From Shewanella decolorationis S12 (lineage in GTDB: Bacteria > Pseudomonadota > Gammaproteobacteria > Enterobacterales > Shewanellaceae), in NCBI RefSeq assembly GCF_000485795.1, contig NZ_AXZL01000067.1, forward strand, positions 62,001 through 126,000: a stretch of 64,000 bases of DNA. The letters run 5' to 3'. The position numbers were made by a program, and so were the translations under genes. Positions 17,101 to 26,166 of the stretch are shown here, piece after piece (the stretch's first letter is position 1; every line of letters starts with the position of its first letter). The notes under the pieces were generated by a model. The model was not told where the DNA came from, searched no databases, and was given only the letters and a program-made list of their open reading frames with translations.

Positions 17101-18346
17101 CTTAGGCGAGTTTTTCCCACAGCTCAATACCCTCGAAGGTTTACTGACCAGCAAATTAAACTTTGCTGGCACCTTAAATGCGCCAGAGGTATCGGGCAAT
17201 GTGTCCCTCACCCAAGGTGCCCTCGCCTTAACCGCAAACCCAACCTTGGTCAATAAAATCGATATGTCGATGGATCTTGGTGGTCAACAGGCGTCCCTCA
17301 AAGGCCGTTGGATGATGGGTACGGGATTAGGTCGAGTGACGGGTGATATGCGCTGGCCTCAAGGCCAATTTAGTGGCGAGCTTGCGATAAAGGGTGACAA
17401 ATTAGCCGTGATCCAACCGCCCTTGGCACTGCTCGATGTCTCACCCGATCTCACCATCGCCTTTAGTAGTCAACAGCTTGAAGTCAAAGGGGTTGTCGAT
17501 GTGCCTTCGGGTAATATCAAGATAGTCCAACTCGCCGAAGGTGGTGTTGCCCTGTCGGAAGATGTGGTCTTCGATGACTCGATTGCCGCGGCGCAACCTA
17601 AAGCCAGTCCCTATGCGATTGTGGCGGATCTGAATATTAATGTCGGTAACGACTTAAAAGTGGATGGTATGGGCCTTAAAGGTAAGCTGCAAGGGACCTT
17701 AAAACTTCAACAACAGGCATTCCGTCCCCCCTTGCTTTTTGGCGATATTAAAGTCAAACAAGGCAGCTATAAGTTTATGGGACAAACCCTGAAGATCCGC
17801 ACCGGTGAAGTCCAGTTTGTCGGCCCAACCTCAGTCCCTAACTTAAATATTGAAGCTATTCGTGAAATTAAGAGTGAGGATCTAGTTGCCGGTGTCCGTG
17901 TCACTGGCACACCTGCTCGCCCCGTTGTGACGCTGTTCTCAAACCCTGCGAAGGAGCAAGCGGAGATCCTGTCTTACATTATCAAAGGCAGCGGTTTTAA
18001 CAGCAGTAATAACGAGCAGAATAACTCATTAATGATGGGCGCAGCACTCGGATTAAGTTCACAGGTAGGCGGCGGTGGCGCTATCAATAATATTGGCAAC
18101 ACCGCTGCTGGGATTATTGAAGAATTCGGTTTCTCCAACGTACAGCTCGACACTAACGATGAAGGTCGCGTGGCGATCAGCGGCTTTATTGGTGATAACT
18201 TAATGGTGAAATACGGCGTTGGCGTATTCAACCCTGGTTATGAGATGACAGTGAGATATTATCTGTTATCCCAGCTCTATTTGGAGACGGTATCAGGCAC
18301 CTTAGGCCAATCCCTAGATATTTATTACAACTTTAATATCAAATAG
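14153..18346 (+). CDS. tamB: TamB inner-membrane-anchored translocation/assembly protein
   Basis: A 1397-residue AsmA-like/DUF490 protein. ATG 14153 overlaps the tamA stop and is preferred over the upstream in-frame ATG at 14120. A cytoplasmic tail of about 50 residues is followed by one transmembrane segment (IIVYVPLSLLVLTALLLG) and then a very long beta-rich periplasmic part expected to form the lipid groove spanning the periplasm. The C-terminal DUF490 domain (about 1030-1397) ends with a barrel-like strand (YYLLSQLYLETVSGTLGQSLDIYYNF). Two Thr/Ala/Pro-rich insertions (about 14815-15065 and 15800-15950) interrupt the beta repeats and look like flexible linkers. Confidence 0.93.
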   Translation: MSQPPIHEPNAPEQQSSLEQNPTCVQPKTLKLRIWQIFKLCTRIIVYVPLSLLVLTALLLGTEIGSRISVGLADKFVPDLALTYTSGSLNKDLTLAHASWSMDGIKVELKDLHLAWQPTCLLQKQLCVNALTASQIDVNIDTETLSAGGAEVDVPPENDEPSELVLPFGIKLDSAELNNINISVDKMRFSANHIQTAATWFAEGLTVEQLSSEGLAVLIPTDDSSVPDTPATTPQGAGIQVTDTKATETTTAAETTSAAATPPQPETEKSATAVVATSAKASTEKPIADKQTDENANKQASSEEWALAHLPQVFMPFPVDVKHLSLDNSRLQIGPREDLFSHIELQGQFAKYQLTLEKLLLAHSYGEVSVVGQLALEQDYPLALEVKANVTQVAELPELTHQQLNLTLSQSVGQLGIHALANGDVDFSLNGQLTLKDPMLPYKVKLEKARAQWPLQHAEYLVSDLNLDTQGSLTQQAATLNGNVTTPFHKVLAISSELHHQDAKLDIKQFIAKGELGSVDVTGELDYAKAITWKAKVLLDNLKLQEITLPETAQTPETTAKKDSKAPSTNTDKSAPATTNTPAPTTTTAATSATSSLPNSLISGQLQTTGRLLDKQWQVALTDTQLSGTMQSYPFDITADVSINDKLYISAKGVNAKVLGSTLTLAGETNKTWNIEGKLQVPDFGLWLPQASGQLQADINVTGDEKHPQLELTAQLVDLVHQNIKLRESTLKAYYKPLDAHEFALSLKSKALQLGSQSLDTVILGSKGDIQNQKLTLSATGDLGLELGVSSQYDMKKSQLKAQVNKINLATPVGRWEIDKDIFIAWDQNKSKGNISPFCLVNPNSQVCLDNQVTIGKTGDAQISYVGNLGKLLVPVLPDNMQWDGSSSLLANFAWAAGRKPTANVDFNFTPGSIKLKRAKNREVTIKYQQLALKANLDAKRLTSTINFESEAVASWQSEFTVNVTPDRALSGYANIKQINLQPLGEFFPQLNTLEGLLTSKLNFAGTLNAPEVSGNVSLTQGALALTANPTLVNKIDMSMDLGGQQASLKGRWMMGTGLGRVTGDMRWPQGQFSGELAIKGDKLAVIQPPLALLDVSPDLTIAFSSQQLEVKGVVDVPSGNIKIVQLAEGGVALSEDVVFDDSIAAAQPKASPYAIVADLNINVGNDLKVDGMGLKGKLQGTLKLQQQAFRPPLLFGDIKVKQGSYKFMGQTLKIRTGEVQFVGPTSVPNLNIEAIREIKSEDLVAGVRVTGTPARPVVTLFSNPAKEQAEILSYIIKGSGFNSSNNEQNNSLMMGAALGLSSQVGGGGAINNIGNTAAGIIEEFGFSNVQLDTNDEGRVAISGFIGDNLMVKYGVGVFNPGYEMTVRYYLLSQLYLETVSGTLGQSLDIYYNFNIK

Positions 18347-18364
18347 TTAAATTAAAAACGACAT

Positions 18365-18389
18365 AGCCGCGTTGTTATGCTTCGCGGCT
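18365..18389. terminator. Hairpin after tamB
   Basis: AGCCGCG and CGCGGCT form a 7-bp stem with an 11-base loop, 19 bases after the tamB stop. It is followed by only three T residues, so it is a weak candidate. Confidence 0.4.
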
Positions 18390-18456
18390 GTTTCAAAGTT
18401 AGGACTCAGCACCTAACTAGGGCATGTTAACGCATTTGAGGCGAGTCAATAGAGAC

Positions 18457-18485
18457 AAAAAAAGCGCCATTAAGGCGCTTTTTGC
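18457..18485. terminator. Bidirectional rho-independent terminator between tamB and rplY
   Basis: AAAGCGCC and GGCGCTTT form the stem, with A-runs before and T-runs after it. It can serve both the plus-strand tamB transcript and the minus-strand rplY transcript. Confidence 0.8.
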
Positions 18486-18499
18486 TTCAATCACGACAA

Positions 18500-18787
18500 T
18501 TAAGCGTAAACGAAATCAACGTGTTCGATGATTGGTTTGAACACATGGCGTTGCATCGCTTGTGCACGAACATTCACTTCTTTGCCATCTAAAACGATAG
18601 TCAGTACAGAAGTGTAGAAATCATCGTTAGTTTGAATGTTAATGATGTCTTTGTGATCAAAAACAATTGAAACTGGCTCTTTGCCTGCGCCGTAAATAAC
18701 AGCAGGAACTTGACCTGCATGACGTAGGCGGCGGCTCGAACCTTTCCCTATTTCAGTGCGGGTTTGTGCTGGGATAGTGTAAGACAT
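18500..18787 (-). CDS. rplY: 50S ribosomal protein L25
   Basis: A 95-residue single-domain L25 that binds 5S rRNA. The start [22 protein letters not shown] at 18787 gives the length of the E. coli protein (94). The frame is open to 18835, but the extra 16 residues do not resemble the family. The conserved [15 protein letters not shown] and the C-terminal HVDFVYA are present. It is a single-gene unit ending at the terminator at 18457-18485. Confidence 0.95.
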   Translation of the reverse strand: MSYTIPAQTRTEIGKGSSRRLRHAGQVPAVIYGAGKEPVSIVFDHKDIINIQTNDDFYTSVLTIVLDGKEVNVRAQAMQRHVFKPIIEHVDFVYA

Positions 18788-19002
18788 GTGTTTCTCACTT
18801 AAATTTAGAGTAAAAATGCCACCATTTTCGACCAATGGTGACTCATATAAAGCGCGCGCATACTAACACAGTTACTCGGCAGGTACAAGGACAGCACCAC
18901 TCTTAAGCATAAACGGTACTGAACGGCTATCGTTATAAATCACAAAGAGTATTTATTGAATTGGAAAACTTGTTTGCGGCCTGTTACATAGGCGAAACGC
19001 CT

Positions 19003-19016
19003 TTGATCTGAATCAA
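19003..19016. promoter_or_regulatory. Perfect FNR/EtrA-type box
   Basis: TTGATCTGAATCAA is an exact match to TTGAT-N4-ATCAA. It lies 83 bases before the ATG at 19099. Family knowledge suggests anaerobic control by the FNR homologue EtrA, or by CRP, whose sites are related. Confidence 0.65.
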
Positions 19017-19098
19017 ATAACACGCGATCTTGATCACACTTAAGCCATTCGATGCCTGTTAAGCTCTGCCAAATTTTGTCATCTCAGCCTTGTAAAAC

Positions 19099-19533
19099 AT
19101 GCGTCACGAGCTGTATTTATTGCAACAAGACAATCGACTCTCCTGCCAATTAGCCCGTGAACTCGTCTCACTGATCGAAACTGTCCCCTATCAACAAACC
19201 ACCATCGAGTTGAAATTGTTGGAACTGCTTGCTTGTACCCAACAAAAAAATCGAAGTTTGCTGATGTTAATGCAGCTTTGTGAGTCCTCGGCCGTTGAAG
19301 AGCAACGGATCAGACAATTTAAGTTTTCTCATTGCCTCAATCAACATGTTAACGACTGGCAACAGCGCAGGGAAATGAACAAGCTAGGGCAGCAATTTTT
19401 ACCGCTGTTAAGACATTATTTGCAGGAGATTCAAGCACTCGAGCTGCAGTTTTATCAGCAGCTCTCACTGCAAAACGAGCAGACTACCAGTGGCGAACGG
19501 GACCACAGTCAACGTGCACAAAACCCGACTTAG
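19099..19533 (+). CDS. Hypothetical protein, helical, 144 aa
   Basis: I do not recognise the family. The protein is soluble, Gln- and Leu-rich, and predicted all-helical by composition (LLQQDNRLSCQLARELVSLI, QRREMNKLGQQFLPLLRHYLQ). It has no signal peptide or motif that I can name. Its last 16 codons overlap the 3' end of the convergent mepK by 50 bases. A perfect FNR-type box lies 83 bases upstream, so expression may respond to anaerobiosis. It could be a small regulatory or adaptor protein (guess). The coding call rests on length, the placed upstream site and the absence of another gene here. Confidence 0.6.
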   Translation: MRHELYLLQQDNRLSCQLARELVSLIETVPYQQTTIELKLLELLACTQQKNRSLLMLMQLCESSAVEEQRIRQFKFSHCLNQHVNDWQQRREMNKLGQQFLPLLRHYLQEIQALELQFYQQLSLQNEQTTSGERDHSQRAQNPT

Positions 19534-20062
19534 GATAGTAACCCACTCCACCTAATTTAAGCGATAACGCCGCATCGCGAAGGGTCTTTAAGTTCACACC
19601 TGGAATAGCAATATCCATTGCCATCCCTTGCATATGGTAACTTTTCTTAGCAACACCACCGCTCTTGCTAGCCAACATCGCGTTGGTTTTGGGCGAGCGA
19701 TAGCCTGAAATCACATGGATCTCATTATCAGTATTTAACGTACTCTTGAGTGAAAACAGTAGATCGAATAAACGTTTATCCATAGGCGCTGCAACATTTT
19801 GGCGATGGTCACGCAGTAACTGGCTAAAATCATTCAATACTTCACTCTGATAATGACCGTCAATCCAATAACTTCCATTATTATGTTCACCCGTATGACG
19901 ATTATAGAGACTCAGCTCGCGAACCCCTTTAGTAGAGCGACTGGCTAAAGCTTTAGACGGAATCAAAGAACACAATGCCACACCACTGAGGCCTAACAAC
20001 AACTGCCTACGGGCAGGACAAAGTAACGTCACATGATCACCTTTTGTACTCTTTTTGAACAC
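19484..20062 (-). CDS. mepK: MepK-type murein endopeptidase (YcbK, peptidase M15/DUF882), Tat-exported
   Basis: A 192-residue M15A/DUF882 protein. An Arg18-Arg19 pair followed by a hydrophobic stretch (LLLGLSGVALCSLI) and an Ala-rich cleavage region suggests Tat export. The zinc-site motif is visible: His143 and Asp150 in YHMQGMAMD and His183 in FVHVD. E. coli MepK cleaves meso-DAP–meso-DAP and D-Ala–DAP crosslinks. It is 93 bases downstream of ldtD, as ycbK follows ycbB in E. coli, which fits a joint role with 3-3 crosslinks. Confidence 0.9.
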   Translation of the reverse strand: MFKKSTKGDHVTLLCPARRQLLLGLSGVALCSLIPSKALASRSTKGVRELSLYNRHTGEHNNGSYWIDGHYQSEVLNDFSQLLRDHRQNVAAPMDKRLFDLLFSLKSTLNTDNEIHVISGYRSPKTNAMLASKSGGVAKKSYHMQGMAMDIAIPGVNLKTLRDAALSLKLGGVGYYPKSGFVHVDCGPVRHW

Positions 20063-20155
20063 TAAAAACGCAAATTATACTGAATTGCCGCTCAGATCAA
20101 GCGTTGGCAAACACACTCTGTTTCAGATATCTAAATCCCTAAAAAGTTCAGCCCG

Positions 20156-21742
20156 TTAGAGTATGTGAAAAATTGATGCCGTTACAGCGAGATTAAAATC
20201 TGCTTCTAATTGATAAATGTCATTCCGATACTGTACTTTGCCATGCTCATCAAGCCATGACGTCCAGTAAACAGTGTAAACAGGCAAGGTCTCAGACAAA
20301 GCGAACCATTGAGATTGAGTCGTATTGGACATTAATTTGTCCCAAAGGCGCGTATCTTTCACTAAATGAGTCTGAAACCAGCGTGCCAACTCCTCGACCT
20401 TTTCAACCCGAATGCAACCCGATGATAAGGCCCTATTGGTCTTTTTAAAGAGACTTGGCTCAGAAGTTCCGTGTAAATACACACTAAAACTATTGTCGAA
20501 ATGAAATTTATATCGGCCTAAAGCATTTTTCTCCCCTGGACGTTGCACTAAACGATAGGGAAAATTTGCAGCGGCTAAGGCTTGCCATTCCTGCGGCGAA
20601 TGCTCTACTCGCGTACCGTCATAATCGTACACATCAAACCCGCGGTCCTGCAGGTAATGACCATCGTGACGAATATGAGGCAAAATATCGCGATTGATGA
20701 TAGAACGAGGTACTCGCCACTGTGGGTTTAACACGACACTTGCAATTTGACTGTTTAACAGGGGTGTTGGTCGCGATGCTTTGCCCACTATCACTCTAGA
20801 ATCGAGTGTCACCTTCCCTTCTTCGACCAATTGCAACTCAAATGCCGGAATGTTTATCAACAGATAGTTTGAGGGTAAAGTTCGCGTAAAAATCTGCTGT
20901 CTAAGGGTATTTTTGGCCAGTAGCTGGGCTCGAACAAAGGGAGATTGATTAAGCCAATACAGGGTCTGCTTACCAATTACACCATCATCCAGTAAACCAT
21001 GTTGACGTTGAAACGCTTTAATTGCGCTAACCAGTTCATCATCATAACGCTTAAGATTGTTATCACTTTCAGCAAGCTCTGGTCGGGCAATTGATTCTGC
21101 ATGAGTTGTTGCCTGTGGCGAAATCGTTTCCGACTCAGTGGTTAACTCAGAACTCGTTTTCAGTTTATCAGGCAAAAAGCCTAAATCGAAAAGGCGCCAC
21201 TTAATCGACTCGATAAGCGGACTCTCCTGTCCCGGACTTAGCTTATCTTCGAGGATGAGCGTGTCCCAAGAAGTGCTTTCCGCTTGTTGCATCAACTGTT
21301 TAAGCTTGACTATCACAGCCAGGTAATATTGATCTTTTGGAATACTTGCTGCGGACACACAAGGCGTATTGCATTCAGCTTGAGTATCGAGATACAGCCA
21401 ATAATGATCGAGTTGCTGCTGCATTTGACTCAGTTTATCTCGCTCCTCACTGTTGAGTGTTTTATGCCGCCACTCAACCAGTTGGTGATAATTAGCACTA
21501 AAAATAGGGCTAACATTGGCAAGGCTCAGCAATAACGTTTGCCCTAATATTTGCTCAAGGGCAGAGTCTTGCTCGGATAGTTGGTAGACACTCGGTGCGG
21601 AAGGCTCAAGTGCTGGAGCGTTTGTACTCGCTAGCACAAGACCCATGAGCAACATCTGTAGGAACCCTCGCCGAATAGAAATCAAGCAGTAATTTTGGAT
21701 ATTAGGATTAGACGTTAATCGACTGACAATCACCATAAACAT
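20156..21742 (-). CDS. ldtD: L,D-transpeptidase LdtD (YcbB)
   Basis: A 528-residue YcbB-family protein that forms 3-3 peptidoglycan crosslinks. A hydrophobic N-terminal segment (about 27-45) acts as signal or anchor. A peptidoglycan-binding domain is seen near residues 225-265 (AIKAFQRQHGLLDDGVIGKQT). The catalytic YkuD domain spans about 290-470, with the His of HGTS and the nucleophilic Cys in SSGCIRV. It is longer on the N-terminal side through a Ser/Thr/Glu-rich linker. Together with mepK it forms a two-gene cell-wall unit. Confidence 0.93.
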   Translation of the reverse strand: MFMVIVSRLTSNPNIQNYCLISIRRGFLQMLLMGLVLASTNAPALEPSAPSVYQLSEQDSALEQILGQTLLLSLANVSPIFSANYHQLVEWRHKTLNSEERDKLSQMQQQLDHYWLYLDTQAECNTPCVSAASIPKDQYYLAVIVKLKQLMQQAESTSWDTLILEDKLSPGQESPLIESIKWRLFDLGFLPDKLKTSSELTTESETISPQATTHAESIARPELAESDNNLKRYDDELVSAIKAFQRQHGLLDDGVIGKQTLYWLNQSPFVRAQLLAKNTLRQQIFTRTLPSNYLLINIPAFELQLVEEGKVTLDSRVIVGKASRPTPLLNSQIASVVLNPQWRVPRSIINRDILPHIRHDGHYLQDRGFDVYDYDGTRVEHSPQEWQALAAANFPYRLVQRPGEKNALGRYKFHFDNSFSVYLHGTSEPSLFKKTNRALSSGCIRVEKVEELARWFQTHLVKDTRLWDKLMSNTTQSQWFALSETLPVYTVYWTSWLDEHGKVQYRNDIYQLEADFNLAVTASIFHIL

Positions 21743-21855
21743 CCCCTTTTACAGCATCGACTTAGCAATAATATACCGCGAATACTGACACCAGTACTCA
21801 TTTCAATATAGCTGAAGCCGTTAACGAAATGCAGATGCGCAGAGGGATAAAACAA

Positions 21856-21885
21856 AAATGCCACTGACAGACATCAGTGGCATTT
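21856..21885 (-). terminator. Rho-independent terminator after opgH
   Basis: A 12-bp stem (AAATGCCACTGA with TCAGTGGCATTT) and 6-base loop. In the minus direction it is followed by a T-rich run, fitting the end of the opgGH transcript. Confidence 0.85.
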
Positions 21886-21923
21886 CATCAAGTTAGCTAA
21901 ATAACGCTAGATTGAAGTTCGTA

Positions 21924-24125
21924 CTAGCAGAAAGACACTAAGTCTTCCGGTACAAACTGCTCGGGCAGCTTTTGTAAACTTCGCAGCATCAGCGGATTAG
22001 CCAGTACCAGCGCCATTTCCTGACGGTTAAATAACGCCAAAGCACTCTGTTGGCACTGCGCTTCATGCACTTTTACGTGCACAATGGCTTCAACCGGTTC
22101 TATGGGTGTACCCGCCGCACGCAGTGGCTGCTTATCAACCATAGCCAAGTGCAGTTCCATTAACGCTGGATCTTTTAACACTTGGGCTAATGTCCAAGGT
22201 TGCTCAATATGCGCCTGATAGGCGGCACGCGCCTCTTGAGCACGGATGCAGATAGGCGCAGGATTACGCTCCTCAGGCGTGGCCAAAATACCAATGCGTT
22301 TGAAGAACTCACCAATCTTAATTGAACCCGTCCACGCCGAAATCGGCACGGCTAACCACAGACCAATCAAGGCTGGGCTCATCCACGCGAGCAATGTTAA
22401 GGAGTCCAAAATGGCCGCATAACCTAACATCACGCCCGCCAGCATATGCCAGCGGTGGCGATAGATCAGGGTTAACCAAGGCATGCTGCCATCGTCACGG
22501 CGCTGTGGAGACCAACCACTGTCACGTCCCATCAGAATCGACATCACCGCTCCGCAGTGGATGAACATCATGATAGGAGCGATTAGTGCCGAGAGGATCA
22601 CCTCAAATATCACGCTCAAAATCGCCTTGATGCGACCACCGACACTGCGGGCAAAGTTGCCATCTTTTAGCAGCAATAATACGCCGAAAATTTTAGGTCC
22701 AAACAACACGCCCATGGTGATATAGAACAATCTCAATGCTCTGTCCGAGTCCATGATAGGCCATGTCGGGAACAGGGAGAATTGGTCGGTAAAATACTCA
22801 GGACGAATAAAGTGTGCCTGCAAGGCGAGCATCAAACCAGTTAAAATCAATAACAACCAGAATGGCGATGACAAATACGCCATAATGCCCGTCATTAAGT
22901 GTAAACGGCTGACCCAGTGTAAGCCTTTGGTCGGCAGGATACGGGAATGCTGCAAGTTACCTTGACACCAACGGCGATCGCGCACGGCTAAATCGACAAT
23001 CGATGGCGGACATTCTTCATAAGAGCCCGGTAAGTCGTAAGCAATCACCACACTCCAACCCGCACGGCGAATAAGCGCCGCTTCGACAAAGTCATGGCTT
23101 AGAATATGGCCACCAAATGGCGGTTTACCCTTAAGGTTTGGCAGACCCGCCGCGCCCATAAAGGCTTCGGTACGAATAATGGCGTTATGGCCCCAGAAGT
23201 TACCTTCTTTTTGTACCCACCAACCAAGTCCCGTACCAATCACAGGACCATAAATACGCGCCGCAAACTGCTGCAAACGCGCCATTAAGGTGGTGCCATT
23301 GATAAGCGAAGGAATGGTTTGGATAAGTCCGGCATCAGGATCGGCCTGCATACGTTGTGCTAAGCCTGTGATGGTCGATGATTCCATCAAACTGTCGGCG
23401 TCGAGCACCAGTAAGTGATCGTAACGAGAACCCCAACGGCGACAGAAATCCGCCACGTTACCCGCTTTACGCGCCACGTTCTTACGACGGCGGCGGTAAT
23501 ACACGCGAGAATGTTTATGGGTTTCTTGGCGTAACACTAAAAACGCCTGTTCTTCTAACAGGGCGATTTCAGGATCTGTGGTATCACTTAAGATAAACCA
23601 ATCGAACGCATGGCCATGCCCAGTTTGCGACAAGGCTTCTGCCATCACAGATACCGCAGAGAACACCCTATCAGGCGACTCATTATAGGTGGGCATCAAA
23701 ATCGCAGTGCGGGTATGTAGCTCAGTCTGCTCAAGCTCGTTTGGCTTAGGCTTTTTCAGCAACATGACGAAGCCTGCGATACCACTACAAAACGCCAAGG
23801 CAATCCAGCAGAAGTTAATCGCAAACAGCACCAACATCAGATATTCGAGTGGAGTGATCCCTCCGATACTGAATACTGCAGCCATTTCATAGATAGCAAA
23901 AGCGGACAGCGCCAAGGCGCCGCCCACAACCAAAAATCGACGGGATACTTTTGAGCGCACGCCGTTAGCCACTGTGCTACGGCGTGGGAATCCTTCAGGC
24001 ATTTGGCTTAAATTTTGGGGCTCCATCGCGCCAGGCCTTTCATTAGGCATGGCGCTTCCACCCACGAGCACTTCAGTCTCAAGAACCGAATTCTCGGATA
24101 AAGTCATATTAAGTTGCTCCGTCAT
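21924..24125 (-). CDS. opgH: Glucans biosynthesis glucosyltransferase OpgH (MdoH)
   Basis: A 733-residue GT2-family inner-membrane enzyme that makes the backbone of osmoregulated periplasmic glucans from UDP-glucose. Two membrane segments precede the cytoplasmic catalytic domain, with MPTYNE, LVLDADS (catalytic Asp) and the RDRRWCQGN acceptor/processivity motif; several more membrane segments follow. It is shorter than E. coli MdoH (847), mainly at the ends. It begins 5 bases after opgG, so they form one operon that ends at the terminator at 21856. Confidence 0.95.
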   Translation of the reverse strand: MTEQLNMTLSENSVLETEVLVGGSAMPNERPGAMEPQNLSQMPEGFPRRSTVANGVRSKVSRRFLVVGGALALSAFAIYEMAAVFSIGGITPLEYLMLVLFAINFCWIALAFCSGIAGFVMLLKKPKPNELEQTELHTRTAILMPTYNESPDRVFSAVSVMAEALSQTGHGHAFDWFILSDTTDPEIALLEEQAFLVLRQETHKHSRVYYRRRRKNVARKAGNVADFCRRWGSRYDHLLVLDADSLMESSTITGLAQRMQADPDAGLIQTIPSLINGTTLMARLQQFAARIYGPVIGTGLGWWVQKEGNFWGHNAIIRTEAFMGAAGLPNLKGKPPFGGHILSHDFVEAALIRRAGWSVVIAYDLPGSYEECPPSIVDLAVRDRRWCQGNLQHSRILPTKGLHWVSRLHLMTGIMAYLSSPFWLLLILTGLMLALQAHFIRPEYFTDQFSLFPTWPIMDSDRALRLFYITMGVLFGPKIFGVLLLLKDGNFARSVGGRIKAILSVIFEVILSALIAPIMMFIHCGAVMSILMGRDSGWSPQRRDDGSMPWLTLIYRHRWHMLAGVMLGYAAILDSLTLLAWMSPALIGLWLAVPISAWTGSIKIGEFFKRIGILATPEERNPAPICIRAQEARAAYQAHIEQPWTLAQVLKDPALMELHLAMVDKQPLRAAGTPIEPVEAIVHVKVHEAQCQQSALALFNRQEMALVLANPLMLRSLQKLPEQFVPEDLVSFC

Positions 24126-24130
24126 GGACC

Positions 24131-25768
24131 TTAAAGCGTCCAGCGATAGAGCCAGGTTTCAACCTGACGCGGTGTAGAAAACTTGAGTTCAGCACGTAAT
24201 TCGATAAGTTCCTTATCTTCTGGCTCTAACTCAAACGCGAGGCGATAACCATTGTTTGCCGCATTACGGGCAATAACCACATTTGAAATCACGCCCCCAG
24301 AAGATTCAACCTTCGCAAGCGGTAATTCATCGGGCATGGCACCGTTAAGATGATAATCCACAACAAACAAACGTCTTGGGGTCGCTTTAGCGATGTCAGC
24401 ACGACCACTCGCTGTACGACTCACCACGACGGAATTGGTTTTCGCCACTGGCTCCTCGCCCCAGCTCATACGGTAAGCAAAATGATATTCGCTGCCCGCA
24501 GGGATCGGCTGACGCGGCTTCCAGAAGCTCACGATATTATCATGAATTTCTGATTCTGTTGGAATTTCTGTCAGAACCACCGCGCCTTGTCCCCAATTGC
24601 CTACAGGCTCAATCCACAAACTAGGACGACGCTCATAGTGGGCTTCGAGATCTTGATAAGAGGCATAATTGCGTTCACGTTGAATTAACCCAAAGCCCTG
24701 AGGCGAGTTGTCAGAAAACGCACTTACCTGTAATTGGCGTGGATTTGCCAACGGACGCCAGAGGTGCTCACCGCGGCCGTTGAACATTAACAAACCGTCT
24801 GAATCGTGGACTTCGGGTCTAAAGTCGTCGGTATCGTGGCGACCATTGAGTGAATGCAAGAACATGCTCGTGCTTGGGGCCAGTCCAACTTTATTTAACT
24901 CAACGCGAGGGAATAAGGTCGCTTCAACGTCGATTTGGGTATTGTCACCAGGACGCACAGAGAAACGATACGCCCCCGCCACACTTGGGCTATCCAGCAG
25001 TGCGTGTACCACAATCAGATTGCTATCGTAGGAGGGACGCTCAACCCAAAACGCGCGGAAAACTGGAAACTCTTCCCCTTCTGGGTCTGCGGTTTTCAAG
25101 GCTAAACCACGGGCAGATAAACCATAGGAGTTACCCTTACCAAGCGCGCGGAAATAACTCGCCCCTTGAAACACCATCAGCTCATCATATACACCATTAG
25201 TGTTTAGCTGATTGTGGATACGAAATCCTGAGTAGCCAATGTCATCATTTGGCAACGCCTGCGAAATAACCTCGCCTGCAGTGAAATATCTCGGCTCGTA
25301 GGCTAAGTGAGTTGCTTGGTTAGCTTCAACGATGGCAATTTCAATTAAATCTTGAAAATAAAAGCCACGATGAAACATTTGCATTTGGAATGGTAAACCT
25401 TGATCGCGCCAAATAGACGAAATCGGGTTAAAACGAATGTCACGGTATTCATCGTAGGTTAACTTGGCAAGACCTGCAGGCAGCGGATCTTTGAGCGCCA
25501 CATAGGGCTTTGAAGCCAGCTTACGCGCTAGTTTCATTACCGAATCGCCATCAAAGGTGCCCGTTTTAGTAAATCTCACTTGATTTTTGTTCGCCGGCTG
25601 AGCCGTCGCCTTAGGTGGACTCACCACGGGTGTGGCGGGTTTGTTTTCAGCAGGCTTTGTTTCTTCAGCAAATGCAGGGCTTGCTAGCGCAAATGCTACG
25701 CTAAGTGCCAGTGAGCAAATAATTGAAGAAGAAGGTTTAAACGATTGGCAACGCAACAAGCTAACCAT
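24131..25768 (-). CDS. opgG: Glucans biosynthesis protein OpgG (MdoG)
   Basis: A 545-residue periplasmic protein with a signal peptide (cleavage near AFA-EE, about residue 34). A Pro/Lys-rich spacer follows, then the MdoG fold with [18 protein letters not shown] and the [11 protein letters not shown] and WRPLANP stretches seen in the family. It is required for OPG synthesis, probably in branching or substituting the glucan. It is the first gene of the opgGH operon. Confidence 0.95.
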   Translation of the reverse strand: MVSLLRCQSFKPSSSIICSLALSVAFALASPAFAEETKPAENKPATPVVSPPKATAQPANKNQVRFTKTGTFDGDSVMKLARKLASKPYVALKDPLPAGLAKLTYDEYRDIRFNPISSIWRDQGLPFQMQMFHRGFYFQDLIEIAIVEANQATHLAYEPRYFTAGEVISQALPNDDIGYSGFRIHNQLNTNGVYDELMVFQGASYFRALGKGNSYGLSARGLALKTADPEGEEFPVFRAFWVERPSYDSNLIVVHALLDSPSVAGAYRFSVRPGDNTQIDVEATLFPRVELNKVGLAPSTSMFLHSLNGRHDTDDFRPEVHDSDGLLMFNGRGEHLWRPLANPRQLQVSAFSDNSPQGFGLIQRERNYASYQDLEAHYERRPSLWIEPVGNWGQGAVVLTEIPTESEIHDNIVSFWKPRQPIPAGSEYHFAYRMSWGEEPVAKTNSVVVSRTASGRADIAKATPRRLFVVDYHLNGAMPDELPLAKVESSGGVISNVVIARNAANNGYRLAFELEPEDKELIELRAELKFSTPRQVETWLYRWTL

Positions 25769-26166
25769 AGGATAGGTAACCTAAAAATAAACTAAGAAAT
25801 CAACGTTTTTTGTTTGCACAGTGAAATTTTTTTACCGCTGTTTGATGGTAAAAAAACACATGCTGTTACATATCGCGAAAGATATCAGAAGGAGTAAAAA
25901 ACTCATAAATAAAGATGCAGTTAACTCCTTTTGCACGATACTATTTAGCAATATACTTATATCAATAAAGAATATCAAATTCGAATTAACATACCAATTT
26001 GATCTTTAAAAGTAACGCTTGTAAGTAAAGTGCTATCTAGTTCGCATTACAGAAACAAAATCAGCGTTTTTGCAAACTTACTACTGACAATAATCTTAGG
26101 TGATACGTGCCAATACGCGAGCATGTTGCAACAAAATTTATTGCACCAAGCTCGCAGTCAATCGCG
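25769..26166. other. AT-rich intergenic region upstream of opgG
   Basis: About 400 bp with no convincing gene. It should hold the opgG promoter (minus strand). A 10-bp AT-rich inverted repeat (TTTTTTTACC at 25827-25836 with 25847-25856) is the only structure I see. Short plus-strand frames at 25821-26009 and 26030-26236 lack ribosome sites and family features. Confidence 0.6.
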
